Shown here in pieces: positions 17,797-26,941 of a DNA stretch of 64,000 nt (the first letter of the stretch is position 1; every line of letters begins with the position of its first letter). Position numbers and translations under genes: made by a program. The notes beneath the pieces are model-generated. The model saw only the letters and a list, made by a program, of their open reading frames with translations. It was not told where the DNA came from and searched no databases. This DNA is from Synechococcus sp. M16CYN (GTDB lineage Bacteria > Cyanobacteriota > Cyanobacteriia > PCC-6307 > Cyanobiaceae): assembly GCF_040371545.1 (NCBI RefSeq), contig NZ_AP029048.1:496001-560000 (forward strand), written 5' to 3'.

Positions 17797-18513
17797 TCAG
17801 CTGAATCGCTTAGCCAAGGCAGTCGGGTCGAGGACCGTAATCTTTTTACGGTCAATTTGCACGAGACCCGATTGCCGCAGATCTCCTAGCAGACGCGTAA
17901 TTGTGACGCGTGTTGAGCCAATTGCTTCAGCTATTGCCTGATGGGAAAGGCGCAGATCAATCGTAATTCCTAAAGAGTCAGGTACCCCAAAGTCTCTACA
18001 GAGCACAAGAAGAAAACTCACAAGACGGGAGGACATGTCTCGATGAGTAAGAGTTTCAATCATTGTTTCAGTCTGCAGAATTCGACTAGACAGACCCTGT
18101 AGGAGGCGGAGCCCCACAGAGGTGTCTGCTTCAATCGCTGTTCGAACCGATGCTGCCGGTGCTGTCACCATCTCAACACGAGTGAATGCTACTGCGTGGT
18201 AGAAACGATCAGAGCGTTGACCCGTCAACAACGACAGCACACCAAATAGGCTGTTTTCTCTTAGCAGTGCGACGGTGATTTCTTCGCCGGATTCATAAAC
18301 TCTTGATAAACGCACAGCGCCGCGCCGAATGAGGTAGACGCGTTCTGCGGGGTCCCCCGGGAAGAAGATTGTTTTGTTGCGTTCCACCAGCTCGGTGTTG
18401 GCACCGTCAAGATCGCGAATGATATCTAGCAAAGAAGTAAATCCCGGCTGCTGAGCAGGCGTAATCGCATTGCCGAGCGGTACGTAGTGAGTGAAACCAG
18501 TGCTGGTGCTCAT
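17797..18513 (-). CDS. ntcA: Global nitrogen regulator NtcA
   Basis: NtcA is a CRP-family dimer that senses 2-oxoglutarate and controls nitrogen assimilation genes in cyanobacteria, binding GTA-N8-TAC sites. The protein has an N-terminal cyclic-nucleotide-like sensor barrel (about 35-140, with [20 protein letters not shown]), the long dimer helix ([20 protein letters not shown]), and a C-terminal helix-turn-helix ([21 protein letters not shown], about 190-210). The N-terminal ~20 residues are a poorly conserved extension and an internal start is possible. I did not find a clear NtcA site of its own just upstream. Confidence 0.95.
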   Translation of the reverse strand: MSTSTGFTHYVPLGNAITPAQQPGFTSLLDIIRDLDGANTELVERNKTIFFPGDPAERVYLIRRGAVRLSRVYESGEEITVALLRENSLFGVLSLLTGQRSDRFYHAVAFTRVEMVTAPAASVRTAIEADTSVGLRLLQGLSSRILQTETMIETLTHRDMSSRLVSFLLVLCRDFGVPDSLGITIDLRLSHQAIAEAIGSTRVTITRLLGDLRQSGLVQIDRKKITVLDPTALAKRFS

Positions 18514-19241
18514 CGGTTTACCGCTATTAACGGAAAAGTTACGAGTCTGACTCGGGGAGCTCTACAACCATTATCACGCATTGGCCTCCTACTCAGATTT
18601 TCAGTACTTGCATCTATATCCCCGTTGCTTATCCTAATCTCGGCCGCACATGTTAGCAGGCGGCGACTGCAGGAGACTCTTTTTGCGGTTTCCTGCACTC
18701 TCGATCGTTGTAAACCGTTCTAACCATACCTGTTTTGAGTCAGATTTCCGCCTGACTGTCATAAAAGTCGAGCGCCTAATCGACTGCAGCCACTTTAAGG
18801 CTACAGTCGATTAGGCGCTGAATGTTTTGGATTTAGCCCAACAGCTTCTTTAACTCGTATTTCTGACGTTGCGGTGTGGAATCTAGGGAAAGTACATGCT
18901 CAGCGCCGAATAGCCGTTGACTGTCGTCTCGCCTAACTACTGCACGTTGTCATCGAAATAAACACCGCGAAGGAAAATTCAGCATGCTCGGCATAGACAA
19001 CAACTAAGTTCAACGCTTATAGGGCCTTAAGCTCACCGGAAAAAGGTGAGAATTGCCATTATGACCTTCATCGAACTAAAGCCAATATTGGGTCGCTTGT
19101 GACTCAAAAGCAAGTGCGTTACACCTCGTAACTATCCCGACATCACACTTCGAACACTATGGATAGTGTCCATCACCCCGTGAGGTGGCTTTACGCCGCT
19201 ACATTTTGAGGTATTCCGGGAATCTCTCGGCGTAGAATAAC
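18514..19241. other. 728-bp intergenic region between divergent ntcA and CobO-like gene
   Basis: No convincing protein gene is present; the ORFs here are short and lack family features. It holds the 16-bp inverted repeat at 18771-18819 and a small hairpin at 19032-19050 (CTCACC/GGTGAG). As the shared upstream region of two divergent genes it should contain both promoters and could encode a small RNA, but I see no known RNA motif. Confidence 0.5.
18771..18819. repeat. 16-bp perfect inverted repeat upstream of ntcA
   Basis: The arms AGCGCCTAATCGACTG and its exact complement CAGTCGATTAGGCGCT flank a 17-base centre that itself contains AGCC/GGCT, extending the hairpin. No T-run follows on the + strand, so this is not a classic terminator. 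It could be an RNA hairpin, a protein-binding palindrome or a two-way terminator. Confidence 0.85.
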
Positions 19242-19856
19242 GTGATGACCGCAAGCCTGACCGACCGCCACAGACATCAGAAGATCCATTCCAAAGGTAG
19301 TGATCTTCAAGCGCTTGATCGTATTGGTTTGTGTTCTCTTTCGCGTGTCCTAGGAACGTCGCCAAGCTCTCTACGTTTAGTGGCCCCGAAAGGTCAGTTG
19401 CAAGTACACACGGCTCCTTATCGGGGAAGTTTTTCTGGTGTGCTGAGCCAAGCTGTGCGTGCAGCAGGGCTTGGAAGTCGCGTTTTGATTAGTCAATTCC
19501 TCAAGGGTGGCGTACACCAAGGACCGTCGGGTCGTGTTCAATTGTGTAGTGCCCTTACCTGGTTGCGTCCCGATATTCCGGTACGCGTTGCGGAACCGAG
19601 TATCTACGGATGCCGTGATGCCATTCAGGCCGTTTGGAAAGTGTGTCGCCAGCACCTAATAACCGGAGATCTTGATCAGCTTGTTCTGGATGAAATTGGT
19701 TTAGCTGTACGTCTTGGCGGTATAGACGAGGCTGACCTGTTGTCGACCTTGAAACAGCGCCCTAAGTCCATGGATGTCATTATCACTGGTCCATCTGTCC
19801 CCACCAGTATCGTTGTGATGGCTGATCAGGTAACAGAACTGCACCGAGGACTCTGA
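19242..19856 (+). CDS. CobO/BtuR-like protein lacking the Walker A motif
   Basis: The C-terminal half follows cob(I)alamin adenosyltransferases: SRVLISQFLKGG, LDQLVLDEIGLAVRLGGIDE (the Walker B-like acidic stretch), then KSMDVIITGPSVPTSIVVMADQVTEL. The N-terminal loop that should read like GDGKGKTT instead reads APYRGSFSG, with no Lys-Thr/Ser pair, so normal ATP binding is unlikely. Such a degenerate CobO-like gene beside dcd and thyX is in line with my memory of marine picocyanobacteria. Function is unknown; a non-catalytic nucleotide- or corrinoid-binding role is one guess. Its stop overlaps the dcd start by one base, so the genes are coupled. Confidence 0.75.
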   Translation: MMTASLTDRHRHQKIHSKGSDLQALDRIGLCSLSRVLGTSPSSLRLVAPKGQLQVHTAPYRGSFSGVLSQAVRAAGLGSRVLISQFLKGGVHQGPSGRVQLCSALTWLRPDIPVRVAEPSIYGCRDAIQAVWKVCRQHLITGDLDQLVLDEIGLAVRLGGIDEADLLSTLKQRPKSMDVIITGPSVPTSIVVMADQVTELHRGL

Positions 19857-20449
19857 TGCTCAAGTGTGATCGTTGGATCATGGAACAAGCCGAGCTTGGA
19901 ATGCTCAAGCCTTTTCAATCGAGTTTAGTTCGTCACCTGGACTCTGAGCTACGTGAGCGACCTGTTCTCAGCTTTGGCTGTTCTTCCTATGGCTACGATC
20001 TCCGACTTTCACCTAAAGAGTTCCTGATTTTCAGGCATATACCTGGGACAGTGATGAATCCCAAGCGATTCAACCCTACCAACCTCGAACCGACTCCTTT
20101 ACATGAAGACGGAGATGGCCGTTACTTCATTATTCCTGCTCATTCCTATGGGCTTGGGGTTGCCTTGGAGAGCATGAAAGTGCCGTCAGACATCACAGTG
20201 ATTTGTCTTGGCAAGAGCACCTATGCGCGCCTTGGAATCATAGTGAACACAACTCCTGTAGAGGCTTGCTGGGAAGGCCATCTCACCCTTGAATTCAGCA
20301 ACAGCTCCGGAGCTGATTGCCGCATCTACGCCAATGAGGGAATCTGTCAACTATTATTTTTCGAGGGTGAACCCTGTTCCATTACGTATAGCGACCGCCA
20401 GGGCAAATACCAACATCAACCAGAACGCGTCACTTTGGCTAAGGTCTAG
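19856..20449 (+). CDS. dcd: dCTP deaminase
   Basis: The enzyme deaminates dCTP to dUTP, feeding thymidylate synthesis. Motifs are SFGCSSYGYDLRLSP near residue 40, CLGKSTYARLGI (substrate loop) and NTTPVEACWEGHLTLEFSNS with the catalytic Glu. Length of 197 aa is normal. ATG shares its A with the upstream TGA. It overlaps the convergent thyX 3' end by four bases. The pairing with thyX places dUMP supply and methylation side by side. Confidence 0.95.
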   Translation: MLKCDRWIMEQAELGMLKPFQSSLVRHLDSELRERPVLSFGCSSYGYDLRLSPKEFLIFRHIPGTVMNPKRFNPTNLEPTPLHEDGDGRYFIIPAHSYGLGVALESMKVPSDITVICLGKSTYARLGIIVNTTPVEACWEGHLTLEFSNSSGADCRIYANEGICQLLFFEGEPCSITYSDRQGKYQHQPERVTLAKV

Positions 20450-21168
20450 GGTGCCAACTGCGCGCGATACATTCGGCTTTCTTTGTACCATTGCGCGAAT
20501 TGTGGGGCCCAATTCTCTATATGAGGCCACATGAGATCGCAAAGTTGACGAATCTCTAGCTGGGCATCCAGTTTTGAGCGTAAGTCTACGAAGTGGAAAA
20601 ATGCTCGCAAGCTGAAGCTAACTACGAAGTGTTGACGGTAATCGAATGGAAGGGTTCCGCGGGCATGTTCCTCGGAGAATCCCGAGCGAAGGAGATCTCG
20701 ATATCGCTGCGCAGACAGCCGACAGTGATCTAAATCTAATGATCGTTGCTCCGAAGTGTAAGCGTATCTTTTGCCATATCGATCTCTATAATCTCCAAGC
20801 GGTCGCAGGTAAAATACTTCCTCAGGATCGATTTTACCATCTGCGGCACGGCAAATACGTTCTCCTGTGTACCTCATAGACTGCACATCAAAACTTACCC
20901 CAACACGGTGTGTGCGTGCTTGCTGAACCACTGAATGAGGGAACCACCCCACATTCAAAATAATCTGGGCGTGTTCAAGAGGCCCGTAGTGGCCGCGTCC
21001 TCCTGAGAGCAACCGCTTGACACAGATTTCTCCAGCATGTTCTTCATCTGGCCAGTTGCTGCGTTCTCTTGCAACGAAACTCTCGCTGTAGTCTTGATGC
21101 ATCGCAGCGTAAGTGCACTGTTGCGGGTTTGGTGTAGCAGCAATCAAGTCGACGCGAAAACGATCCAT
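20446..21168 (-). CDS. thyX: Flavin-dependent thymidylate synthase
   Basis: ThyX methylates dUMP to dTMP using FAD, NADPH and methylenetetrahydrofolate. The signature is QQARTHRVGVSFDVQSMRY, which fits the ThyX RHR-x7-S pattern with T in place of one residue. FDYRQHFVVSFSLRAFFHF follows near residue 180. Length of 240 aa is typical. It is convergent with dcd. No ThyA was seen in the window, consistent with ThyX being the thymidylate route in these organisms. Confidence 0.95.
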   Translation of the reverse strand: MDRFRVDLIAATPNPQQCTYAAMHQDYSESFVARERSNWPDEEHAGEICVKRLLSGGRGHYGPLEHAQIILNVGWFPHSVVQQARTHRVGVSFDVQSMRYTGERICRAADGKIDPEEVFYLRPLGDYRDRYGKRYAYTSEQRSLDLDHCRLSAQRYRDLLRSGFSEEHARGTLPFDYRQHFVVSFSLRAFFHFVDLRSKLDAQLEIRQLCDLMWPHIENWAPQFAQWYKESRMYRAQLAP

Positions 21169-21277
21169 GAAAGTAAATAAGCCAGCACTATGTAATAATC
21201 GTGGTGAGATTGCTAATGTCTTTCAAGTCAGCTATAGCTGTAAAGAATCACATTCGCCAAGCCCACCGAAGGTGGAT

Positions 21278-21784
21278 TCATTGTTCAAGGCCAACACTAC
21301 TTTTAACGCCTTGTAACTTTGGAAGCGATCTCTCGTTGATCAAAGCTGTGCTTAGAGCCAATAACTCTTCTGGCTGTCGCAACCCGATTGAACGTCCGCA
21401 TAGTTGACCATCAGCGGAGAATAGATTGAGTTGGGGAATTCCGTTCACTTCGTAGCGATTCACTAAACCTTGCCAGCGAGGGTTGTCGACATTCACTAAA
21501 ATGATATCGAGGTAATTCCGGGTTGAGCTTTCCAGTTCAAGCATTGCTGGTGCCATTTCCCGACACACTTGACACCAGTCTGCATAGAACTCAATTATCG
21601 TTGGCGTCCCGTTTGTTAAAGCTACTTCTAAGTCTATGGAGCGCCGTGCAAGCTGTTCCGTAGGCGTTTCGCTTTGAATGTCTCCCCGCATTAGGAGAAG
21701 GCCGATAGCTAATGCCATCGAAACGATCACCAGCACAACTTGCTGAAGCCGGCTCAGCGGCACGGGCTGAGGGCTACCGGTCAT
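21278..21784 (-). CDS. txlA: Thioredoxin-like membrane protein TxlA
   Basis: The protein is 168 aa from the chosen ATG at 21784. A longer in-frame extension exists, but the family starts just before the membrane helix (VVLVIVSMALAIGLLL). After one helix comes a thioredoxin fold with active site ADWCQVCREMAP and IILVNVDNPRWQGLVNRYEVNGIPQ containing the cis-Pro. This is the cyanobacterial TxlA/HCF164 type, a membrane-anchored thioredoxin that in plastids passes reducing equivalents for cytochrome assembly. It lies 109 bp downstream of thyX's start on the same strand order. Confidence 0.88.
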   Translation of the reverse strand: MTGSPQPVPLSRLQQVVLVIVSMALAIGLLLMRGDIQSETPTEQLARRSIDLEVALTNGTPTIIEFYADWCQVCREMAPAMLELESSTRNYLDIILVNVDNPRWQGLVNRYEVNGIPQLNLFSADGQLCGRSIGLRQPEELLALSTALINERSLPKLQGVKSSVGLEQ

Positions 21785-22210
21785 CAATATGAACGCGACT
21801 AGCTTCACTCTGACAGTTTTGACCGAATAGTGGGGCTGGTGTAAACCAACGGCTTTGATATTTGCATTGAACCTAATTAGTTTAGATGACGCACTTGATG
21901 TTTCTCTAGCCTTCGACAATTTTAGATATTGTGGGTTACGTTAGGTAATCACTTTTATCTAAATATAAACAATTTATTTTACATGTAATTCAACACATTT
22001 TTCCTAAAAATAGTATAAAATTTAGAGAGTGATTTTAGTAGTCAATTTGTTATTTATAGTGATTATTAGCGCTTACTTAATATTTCCCAACTTGCTCAAT
22101 AATTTTATTATTTTGGTGATGAATGTTTCCAGGTTTCACAATAAATTTTACTCATATTAGGACATCAATCAAACCTCTTACATTAATATTTTTAATTGCT
22201 CTGATTATAT
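21785..22210. other. Intergenic stretch between txlA and the transglycosylase gene
   Basis: This is about 426 bp of very AT-rich sequence upstream of txlA and downstream of the transglycosylase gene. The first 135 bp are open in the txlA frame but look non-coding. I see no RNA gene or clear terminator. Confidence 0.4.
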
Positions 22211-24388
22211 TTATTTAAGATTTCTTTGGATTGCTTTTTGCTCGATTTTATGTAGGATTGGTTTGCAAAAATTCTTATTTCGTTCTAAGTAAGCGAGCAT
22301 ATTATCTATAATTTTTTTGGCATAAAATCTCGTCTCTGGGTATGGAATTCGTTCAACCCATAGATCAGGTGCTTCTTGCAATAACTGATTGGACCACGAC
22401 CCAACTACCTCCGGTCCAGCGTTGTAACTAGCGATACTGCGCAAAGGATCTCCTCCCCATCGCTCGAGGAGTTGGTTTAAGTAAGCAGCGCCAAGTTTGA
22501 TATTTAGTTCTGGCTCCCGGATCTGCTTCTCAGACAGTTGTGCCCCGGCTAATTCTATTGCTGTCGCTGGCATCAGCTGCATAAGGCCGATTGCTCCTGC
22601 TGGTGAAGTCACCCCTGAGGCGAACCCTGATTCTTGCTTGCTAATAGCTAGCAAAAGCTCCAATGGTAGTTGTTCTGATTTCGCAGCCTTGGCAAACTCT
22701 TTCTTGAACAGCAGTGGGTATTGGCTTTGTCGCAAGTCAATCCGTTGGCGGCAGGTAGGTGAACGCCAGCGCAAGTTGAGTCGCCACAGTTGATCAAGAC
22801 CCATCCAGCTATCACCAATAGCCAAACGAAGTCTGCCCTCCACCAGTCTTTCTGGTTTTGATTGTGCAATAGCGGGATCGATACCGGTGCGCCATGTTTG
22901 CCATGCTTTTTGCTTTAGTCCAAGACGCCAGAGTGTATTTACAAAAGGGTGAACACTATTTAACGGTCTCCACGGCAGAGGCTGCATTGAATTCTGTGAG
23001 CGTTGAAAGCTAAGGGACTTGGTGTGACCAAGCCTATATTGCGCAAGCCAGCGGTAATACCCGGCAGGAAATTGTGTGATCAACTTTTGCCAAGTTCTTC
23101 TAGAACTTTCCCGATCTCCCAGTCGTGATGTGCTTAACCCAAGCCAGTAAAGCCGACGTGCTTCAAGTGGATCTGGTAGTGGTTTTGCATTCGGCCTACG
23201 GCTTAGAATCGCTCTTACATCGTTCCAGTTCTCTAACAGAAGAGCATCCCGGGCAAGATCCCATTGCAATTGCCAAACGTCGGGATCATTAGGCCAGCGT
23301 TTGAGGACGCTATCAGCGTCATCACCACCAGCGAGTCGAACGCGGGCTGCAGCCACGGCAGCTGATCGTTCCTGTACCAAGGTCGGTAGGGCGTCGAGTA
23401 TTTGGGGATCAGGTCGTAAGGGTTCGCTCAGCAGTCGCGCTGCATCGTCGCTCGCTGGATGGCTTGAATGCTCACGACTTAGCGCTAGCAGTACTTCGGT
23501 TCCTTTTTTTGTAAAGCCTCCCTGCAGGAGAGCACGCCCAATAGCGAGCTGTGTGGATGGTTGGTTCAAGCTATGCGTAATTTGGTTTAGAGAATGGTTT
23601 TGCAAGCAGCGCAGTGCTCCCTGGCCATCGCCAAGACTGGCTAATCCTCGCGCCAGTAACTGCCGTGCCTGTGCATTAGGGGCCATCGAACTATTGTCAT
23701 TGCACGCATGGCTCATACGTTCAAACGCTCCAGGCCAACGCGCCCCCCAACGCGCCAAGTGCACAGCTCCCAGATACCCAACATCGGGACTGGGGTCCAT
23801 CCTTGCAGCTACGCTCAATGCCGCTGGGTGGCTGGGTTGTTGGTCGAGAAGTTGCATATGGAGTTCACTATCTTGTTCTCCCAGAACTTGGCGTGCTGAA
23901 GCAGATGATGCCGAGTTGGGAAACCGTCGCAGGAGGTCTTGCCAGAGCAAGGTCGCGCGGCGTGTTTCTCCGCGAATTGTTGCTGTTTCTGCCGCTTGTT
24001 CTAAGACAACAGCACTAATGAGATGGGTTCCCCAGGCTTGACTCCGCAGTACTTCAATCGACCCAGATTGGGAAGCTATCAGCAGCGCTGCTTCGCGCCG
24101 TTGCTGGGGATCAATAGACCAGCGATATATTCGCCAAAGTCGCGATATCGATTGATCGGGTGTCAGTGGTTCGTGCTGATGCACCAGCAATCTTTGACCA
24201 CCCCAAGTGGCCAGGCCGCTAAGAGTTGCGATTCCCAGCAAGAGAAAAATCCCTATTTGGGGACTTGTGCGCAATCTTCGAAGACTTGTACCCAAGCTTT
24301 CAACTGAACTCCTGCCATTCTGTTGGCTGTGCTTGGAGCGGTGGACGATGTTTCCTTCACGTTCAACTGGCTGGCAGCGAAGACACAC
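22211..24388 (-). CDS. Soluble lytic murein transglycosylase (SLT domain)
   Basis: The 725-aa protein has one N-terminal helix (about 47-67) and a long helical repeat region of tetratricopeptide-like pairs (about 90-560). A C-terminal SLT domain (about 580-700) has ISKQESGFASGVTSPAGAIGLMQLMPATA, where the catalytic Glu sits in KQESGF. AAYLNQLLERWGGDPLRSIASYNAGP follows, all typical of family 1 lytic transglycosylases. It cleaves peptidoglycan glycan chains to 1,6-anhydro ends. The true start may be a little downstream, since the first 40 residues are atypical. A 246-codon open frame on the opposite strand is a shadow. Confidence 0.93.
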   Translation of the reverse strand: MCLRCQPVEREGNIVHRSKHSQQNGRSSVESLGTSLRRLRTSPQIGIFLLLGIATLSGLATWGGQRLLVHQHEPLTPDQSISRLWRIYRWSIDPQQRREAALLIASQSGSIEVLRSQAWGTHLISAVVLEQAAETATIRGETRRATLLWQDLLRRFPNSASSASARQVLGEQDSELHMQLLDQQPSHPAALSVAARMDPSPDVGYLGAVHLARWGARWPGAFERMSHACNDNSSMAPNAQARQLLARGLASLGDGQGALRCLQNHSLNQITHSLNQPSTQLAIGRALLQGGFTKKGTEVLLALSREHSSHPASDDAARLLSEPLRPDPQILDALPTLVQERSAAVAAARVRLAGGDDADSVLKRWPNDPDVWQLQWDLARDALLLENWNDVRAILSRRPNAKPLPDPLEARRLYWLGLSTSRLGDRESSRRTWQKLITQFPAGYYRWLAQYRLGHTKSLSFQRSQNSMQPLPWRPLNSVHPFVNTLWRLGLKQKAWQTWRTGIDPAIAQSKPERLVEGRLRLAIGDSWMGLDQLWRLNLRWRSPTCRQRIDLRQSQYPLLFKKEFAKAAKSEQLPLELLLAISKQESGFASGVTSPAGAIGLMQLMPATAIELAGAQLSEKQIREPELNIKLGAAYLNQLLERWGGDPLRSIASYNAGPEVVGSWSNQLLQEAPDLWVERIPYPETRFYAKKIIDNMLAYLERNKNFCKPILHKIEQKAIQRNLK

Positions 24389-24621
24389 ATTTTTAGTAGT
24401 GGTCTGCTTCTTAGTCTGAGGGTTGCGCTGGTTCTGACTTGTTCAGCCATATCCAGTTGGGTGGATGAGTGGTCATTGACTTCATTGCTTGGGCTGAACC
24501 AAACCTGTTTCATGCCTTTGGCCCTCCTATCGCTGCTGTTGAGGGCGGACATGCAACCTGGCACGTTCAGGTTATGAATACCGGATAGCTATCCGTAACC
24601 TTCTTTTCACGATTGAGATCT

Positions 24622-26016
24622 ATGGTTCAAACACCGATCTCTCCTGTTGGCTTGTGCCTCGGCGACACAGTCCCTGAGTTCGGGACCGATGGTATCCGCG
24701 GCAGAGTTGGGACTGTCTTGACGCCTGCGCTTTGCCTGCAAGTGGGCTACTGGGTTGGACGTGTATTGGTTGTCGAGGGACCTGTCTTGATCGGGATGGA
24801 TTCCCGAAACACCGCTTGCATGCTTGCTTCTGCTCTCACCGCTGGTCTTACTGCTGCTGGGCGTGAGGTTTGGAACCTAGGCTTGTGCCCTACTCCTGCC
24901 GTACCGCTGCTGATCCGGAAGTTAAGAGCAGGAGGTGGGCTGATGGTCTCTGCGAGCCACAATCCGCCAGCGGATAATGGCATCAAGATATTTGGGGCTA
25001 ATGGTGCTAAATTGAGCGGGAAGCGACAGGCGCAGATTGAAGCTGGCCTCCGCGGCCAGTCTGAACACGAGGACCATGATTGTTCAGTCTGCGGCGGCTT
25101 GCGACAAAGTAATGATCTTCTAAAAGATTACAGGGACTCACTCTTGACGTCCGTTGGCTCCCGTCGTTTGGATGGAGTTTCTGTTGTGCTCGATCTTTGC
25201 TGGGGCTCCGCGACCGTCTGTGCTGCCGAAGTATTTCAGTCTCTTGGAGCTGATCTTACGGTTTTGCATGGTGAACCAGATGGTTCTCGCATCAATGTGG
25301 GTTGTGGCTCCACAGAGTTGGCCCCACTACGTCAAGCGGTAATAGAACGTGGCGCCGATATGGGCTTCGCTTTTGATGGTGACGCAGACCGAATGTTAGC
25401 CGTGGATGGCCTCGGTCGGGTTATGAACGGCGATCACATACTATTCCTGTGGGGCTCTGCACTGCAAGAGCAGCAGATATTGACAGATCAGCGCTTGGTA
25501 TCTACCATAATGTCAAACCTTGGCCTTGAGCGCGCCTGGCAACAGCGTGGTGGCATCTTTGAGCGCACCCCAGTAGGCGATCGCTATGTACACGCTGCGA
25601 TGGTTGCCAGTGGTGCAGTTTTGGGAGGAGAACCATCTGGCCATATTCTAGCTGCCTCGCACGGGTTGTGTGGTGACGGGGTCTTAACTGCTTTGCAGTT
25701 ATCGACCTTGTGTCACGCCCAGGGGATCACGCTTAGTAATTGGTTCAATCAAAGTTTTCAGCCTTTCCCGCAAAGGTTAGTTAATGTCACGGTGACCAAT
25801 CAAATCCGTCGCAAGGGTTGGTCTAGCTGCAAACCCTTGGTTGCGGCCATTCATTCTGCTAAAAAGAAAATGGGCTCAGGTGGACGCGTTCTCGTGCGAG
25901 CCAGTGGGACCGAGCCTTTGGTACGAATTATGGTCGAGGCTGCTGACGCAGCCCTGGTGGACTACTGGGTAGAGCACTTAGCATCAGTCGTTGATCAACA
26001 ACTCAACACGGTTTAG
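24622..26016 (+). CDS. glmM: Phosphoglucosamine mutase
   Basis: GlmM makes glucosamine-1-phosphate for UDP-N-acetylglucosamine and thus for peptidoglycan and LPS. The phosphoserine site is MVSASHNPPADNG (Ser112). The metal loop is FDGDADRMLAVD, GEPSGH lies near residue 335 and the phosphate-binding RASGTEPLVRIMVEA near the end. I chose the ATG at 24622 over the in-frame TTG at 24613. Length of 464 aa is normal. Its last 14 bp overlap the convergent kinase-like gene. Confidence 0.96.
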   Translation: MVQTPISPVGLCLGDTVPEFGTDGIRGRVGTVLTPALCLQVGYWVGRVLVVEGPVLIGMDSRNTACMLASALTAGLTAAGREVWNLGLCPTPAVPLLIRKLRAGGGLMVSASHNPPADNGIKIFGANGAKLSGKRQAQIEAGLRGQSEHEDHDCSVCGGLRQSNDLLKDYRDSLLTSVGSRRLDGVSVVLDLCWGSATVCAAEVFQSLGADLTVLHGEPDGSRINVGCGSTELAPLRQAVIERGADMGFAFDGDADRMLAVDGLGRVMNGDHILFLWGSALQEQQILTDQRLVSTIMSNLGLERAWQQRGGIFERTPVGDRYVHAAMVASGAVLGGEPSGHILAASHGLCGDGVLTALQLSTLCHAQGITLSNWFNQSFQPFPQRLVNVTVTNQIRRKGWSSCKPLVAAIHSAKKKMGSGGRVLVRASGTEPLVRIMVEAADAALVDYWVEHLASVVDQQLNTV

Positions 26017-26941
26017 TGTTGAGTTCCTTAGCCATGGCAAGGGCTCCTTGGCACCCATCCCCTGAGGCTGGGAACCATTGTGCTGAGGGAAGGAGTTCTC
26101 GCACGGCTGTTTTAACGAGGCTGCGAAACTTATAAAAATGTTCAAGCGCTCCGCCATGACCGACAAGATTTGGTTGCTTAAGATCTAATTCACTAGCCAC
26201 CGTGGCAATTGATGCTGCCAAGACATCTGCTGAGTGTTTAAGAATGCAATGAGCTTCAGTCATTCCTTGATCTGCGGCCTTTACCACAAGAGGTGCCAGC
26301 GCAGCAAAACCGGCAGCACCGAAGTCAGGTTCCACCACCCTGGCTTTCACCGCAGCGCTGCTTCGACAGTCCAAAGCTTTCCATAGTTGTTGACGCAGCG
26401 GATGATCCGGCTGTCTTCCATCTGCCATACGAAGGCTTAGTTGAAGTCCCTGATGGCCAAGGTCGAATGCCGAGCCTGCTCCGTCTAGCAGCCAACCCCA
26501 GCCACCGCAGCGGTGTTCTTGGCCTCGATCAGTGCGCCCCAGACAAATCATCCCGGTTCCGCTGACTAACAAGATGCCAGAACAGTTTGGAAAGGCTCCG
26601 CGCAGGGCGGTGCGTTCATCGCCGGTGGCCAGCACCTGGGATCGATCGAGATTTAGTTCTTCGGCCAATAGAGCCGTGGCTTGTTGTTGAGCCACGGATC
26701 CTTCTTCGATACCACTAGTGCCCGCTACAGCCCCAGACAATGTCGTAACAGTTTGGTTTTGAAGGGCGGCGGCAGCACTGCAGCTAATTGCTCTGCGAAA
26801 ACGCTTTTTTCCACAAGAGGAAGCTAAGTGGCTGACACCGGGTCCATGGCCTTCCCCGATCTGTTTCCAACTGCCATTGTGCCATTGGCTGACGCGACAG
26901 CGTGTACTGGTCTGTCCTGCATCAAATCCTGCTAACAGCAT
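26003..26941 (-). CDS. BadF/BadG/NAGK-family sugar kinase-like protein
   Basis: This is an ASKHA-fold protein of 312 aa. It has FDAGQTSTRCRV (phosphate 1 loop), AVAGTSGIEEG, LVSGTGMICLGRT (phosphate 2), and GGWGWLLDGAGSAFDLG, which is characteristic of N-acetylglucosamine kinases. NLVGHGGALEHF gives the adenosine loop. It most likely phosphorylates an amino sugar released in cell-wall recycling. Placement next to glmM fits this. The start is ATG at 26941 or GTG one codon earlier, overlapping the ictB stop, so it is coupled to ictB. Confidence 0.83.
   Translation of the reverse strand: MLLAGFDAGQTSTRCRVSQWHNGSWKQIGEGHGPGVSHLASSCGKKRFRRAISCSAAAALQNQTVTTLSGAVAGTSGIEEGSVAQQQATALLAEELNLDRSQVLATGDERTALRGAFPNCSGILLVSGTGMICLGRTDRGQEHRCGGWGWLLDGAGSAFDLGHQGLQLSLRMADGRQPDHPLRQQLWKALDCRSSAAVKARVVEPDFGAAGFAALAPLVVKAADQGMTEAHCILKHSADVLAASIATVASELDLKQPNLVGHGGALEHFYKFRSLVKTAVRELLPSAQWFPASGDGCQGALAMAKELNTKPC

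Noticed and set aside
18487-18723. 78-codon frame overlapping the ntcA start
   Set aside because: Mostly antisense to ntcA's N-terminus and its upstream region, no motif.
23301-24041. 246-codon plus-strand frame inside the transglycosylase gene
   Set aside because: It lies wholly antisense to a clear SLT-domain gene; Ser/Arg/Ala-rich composition is that of a shadow frame.
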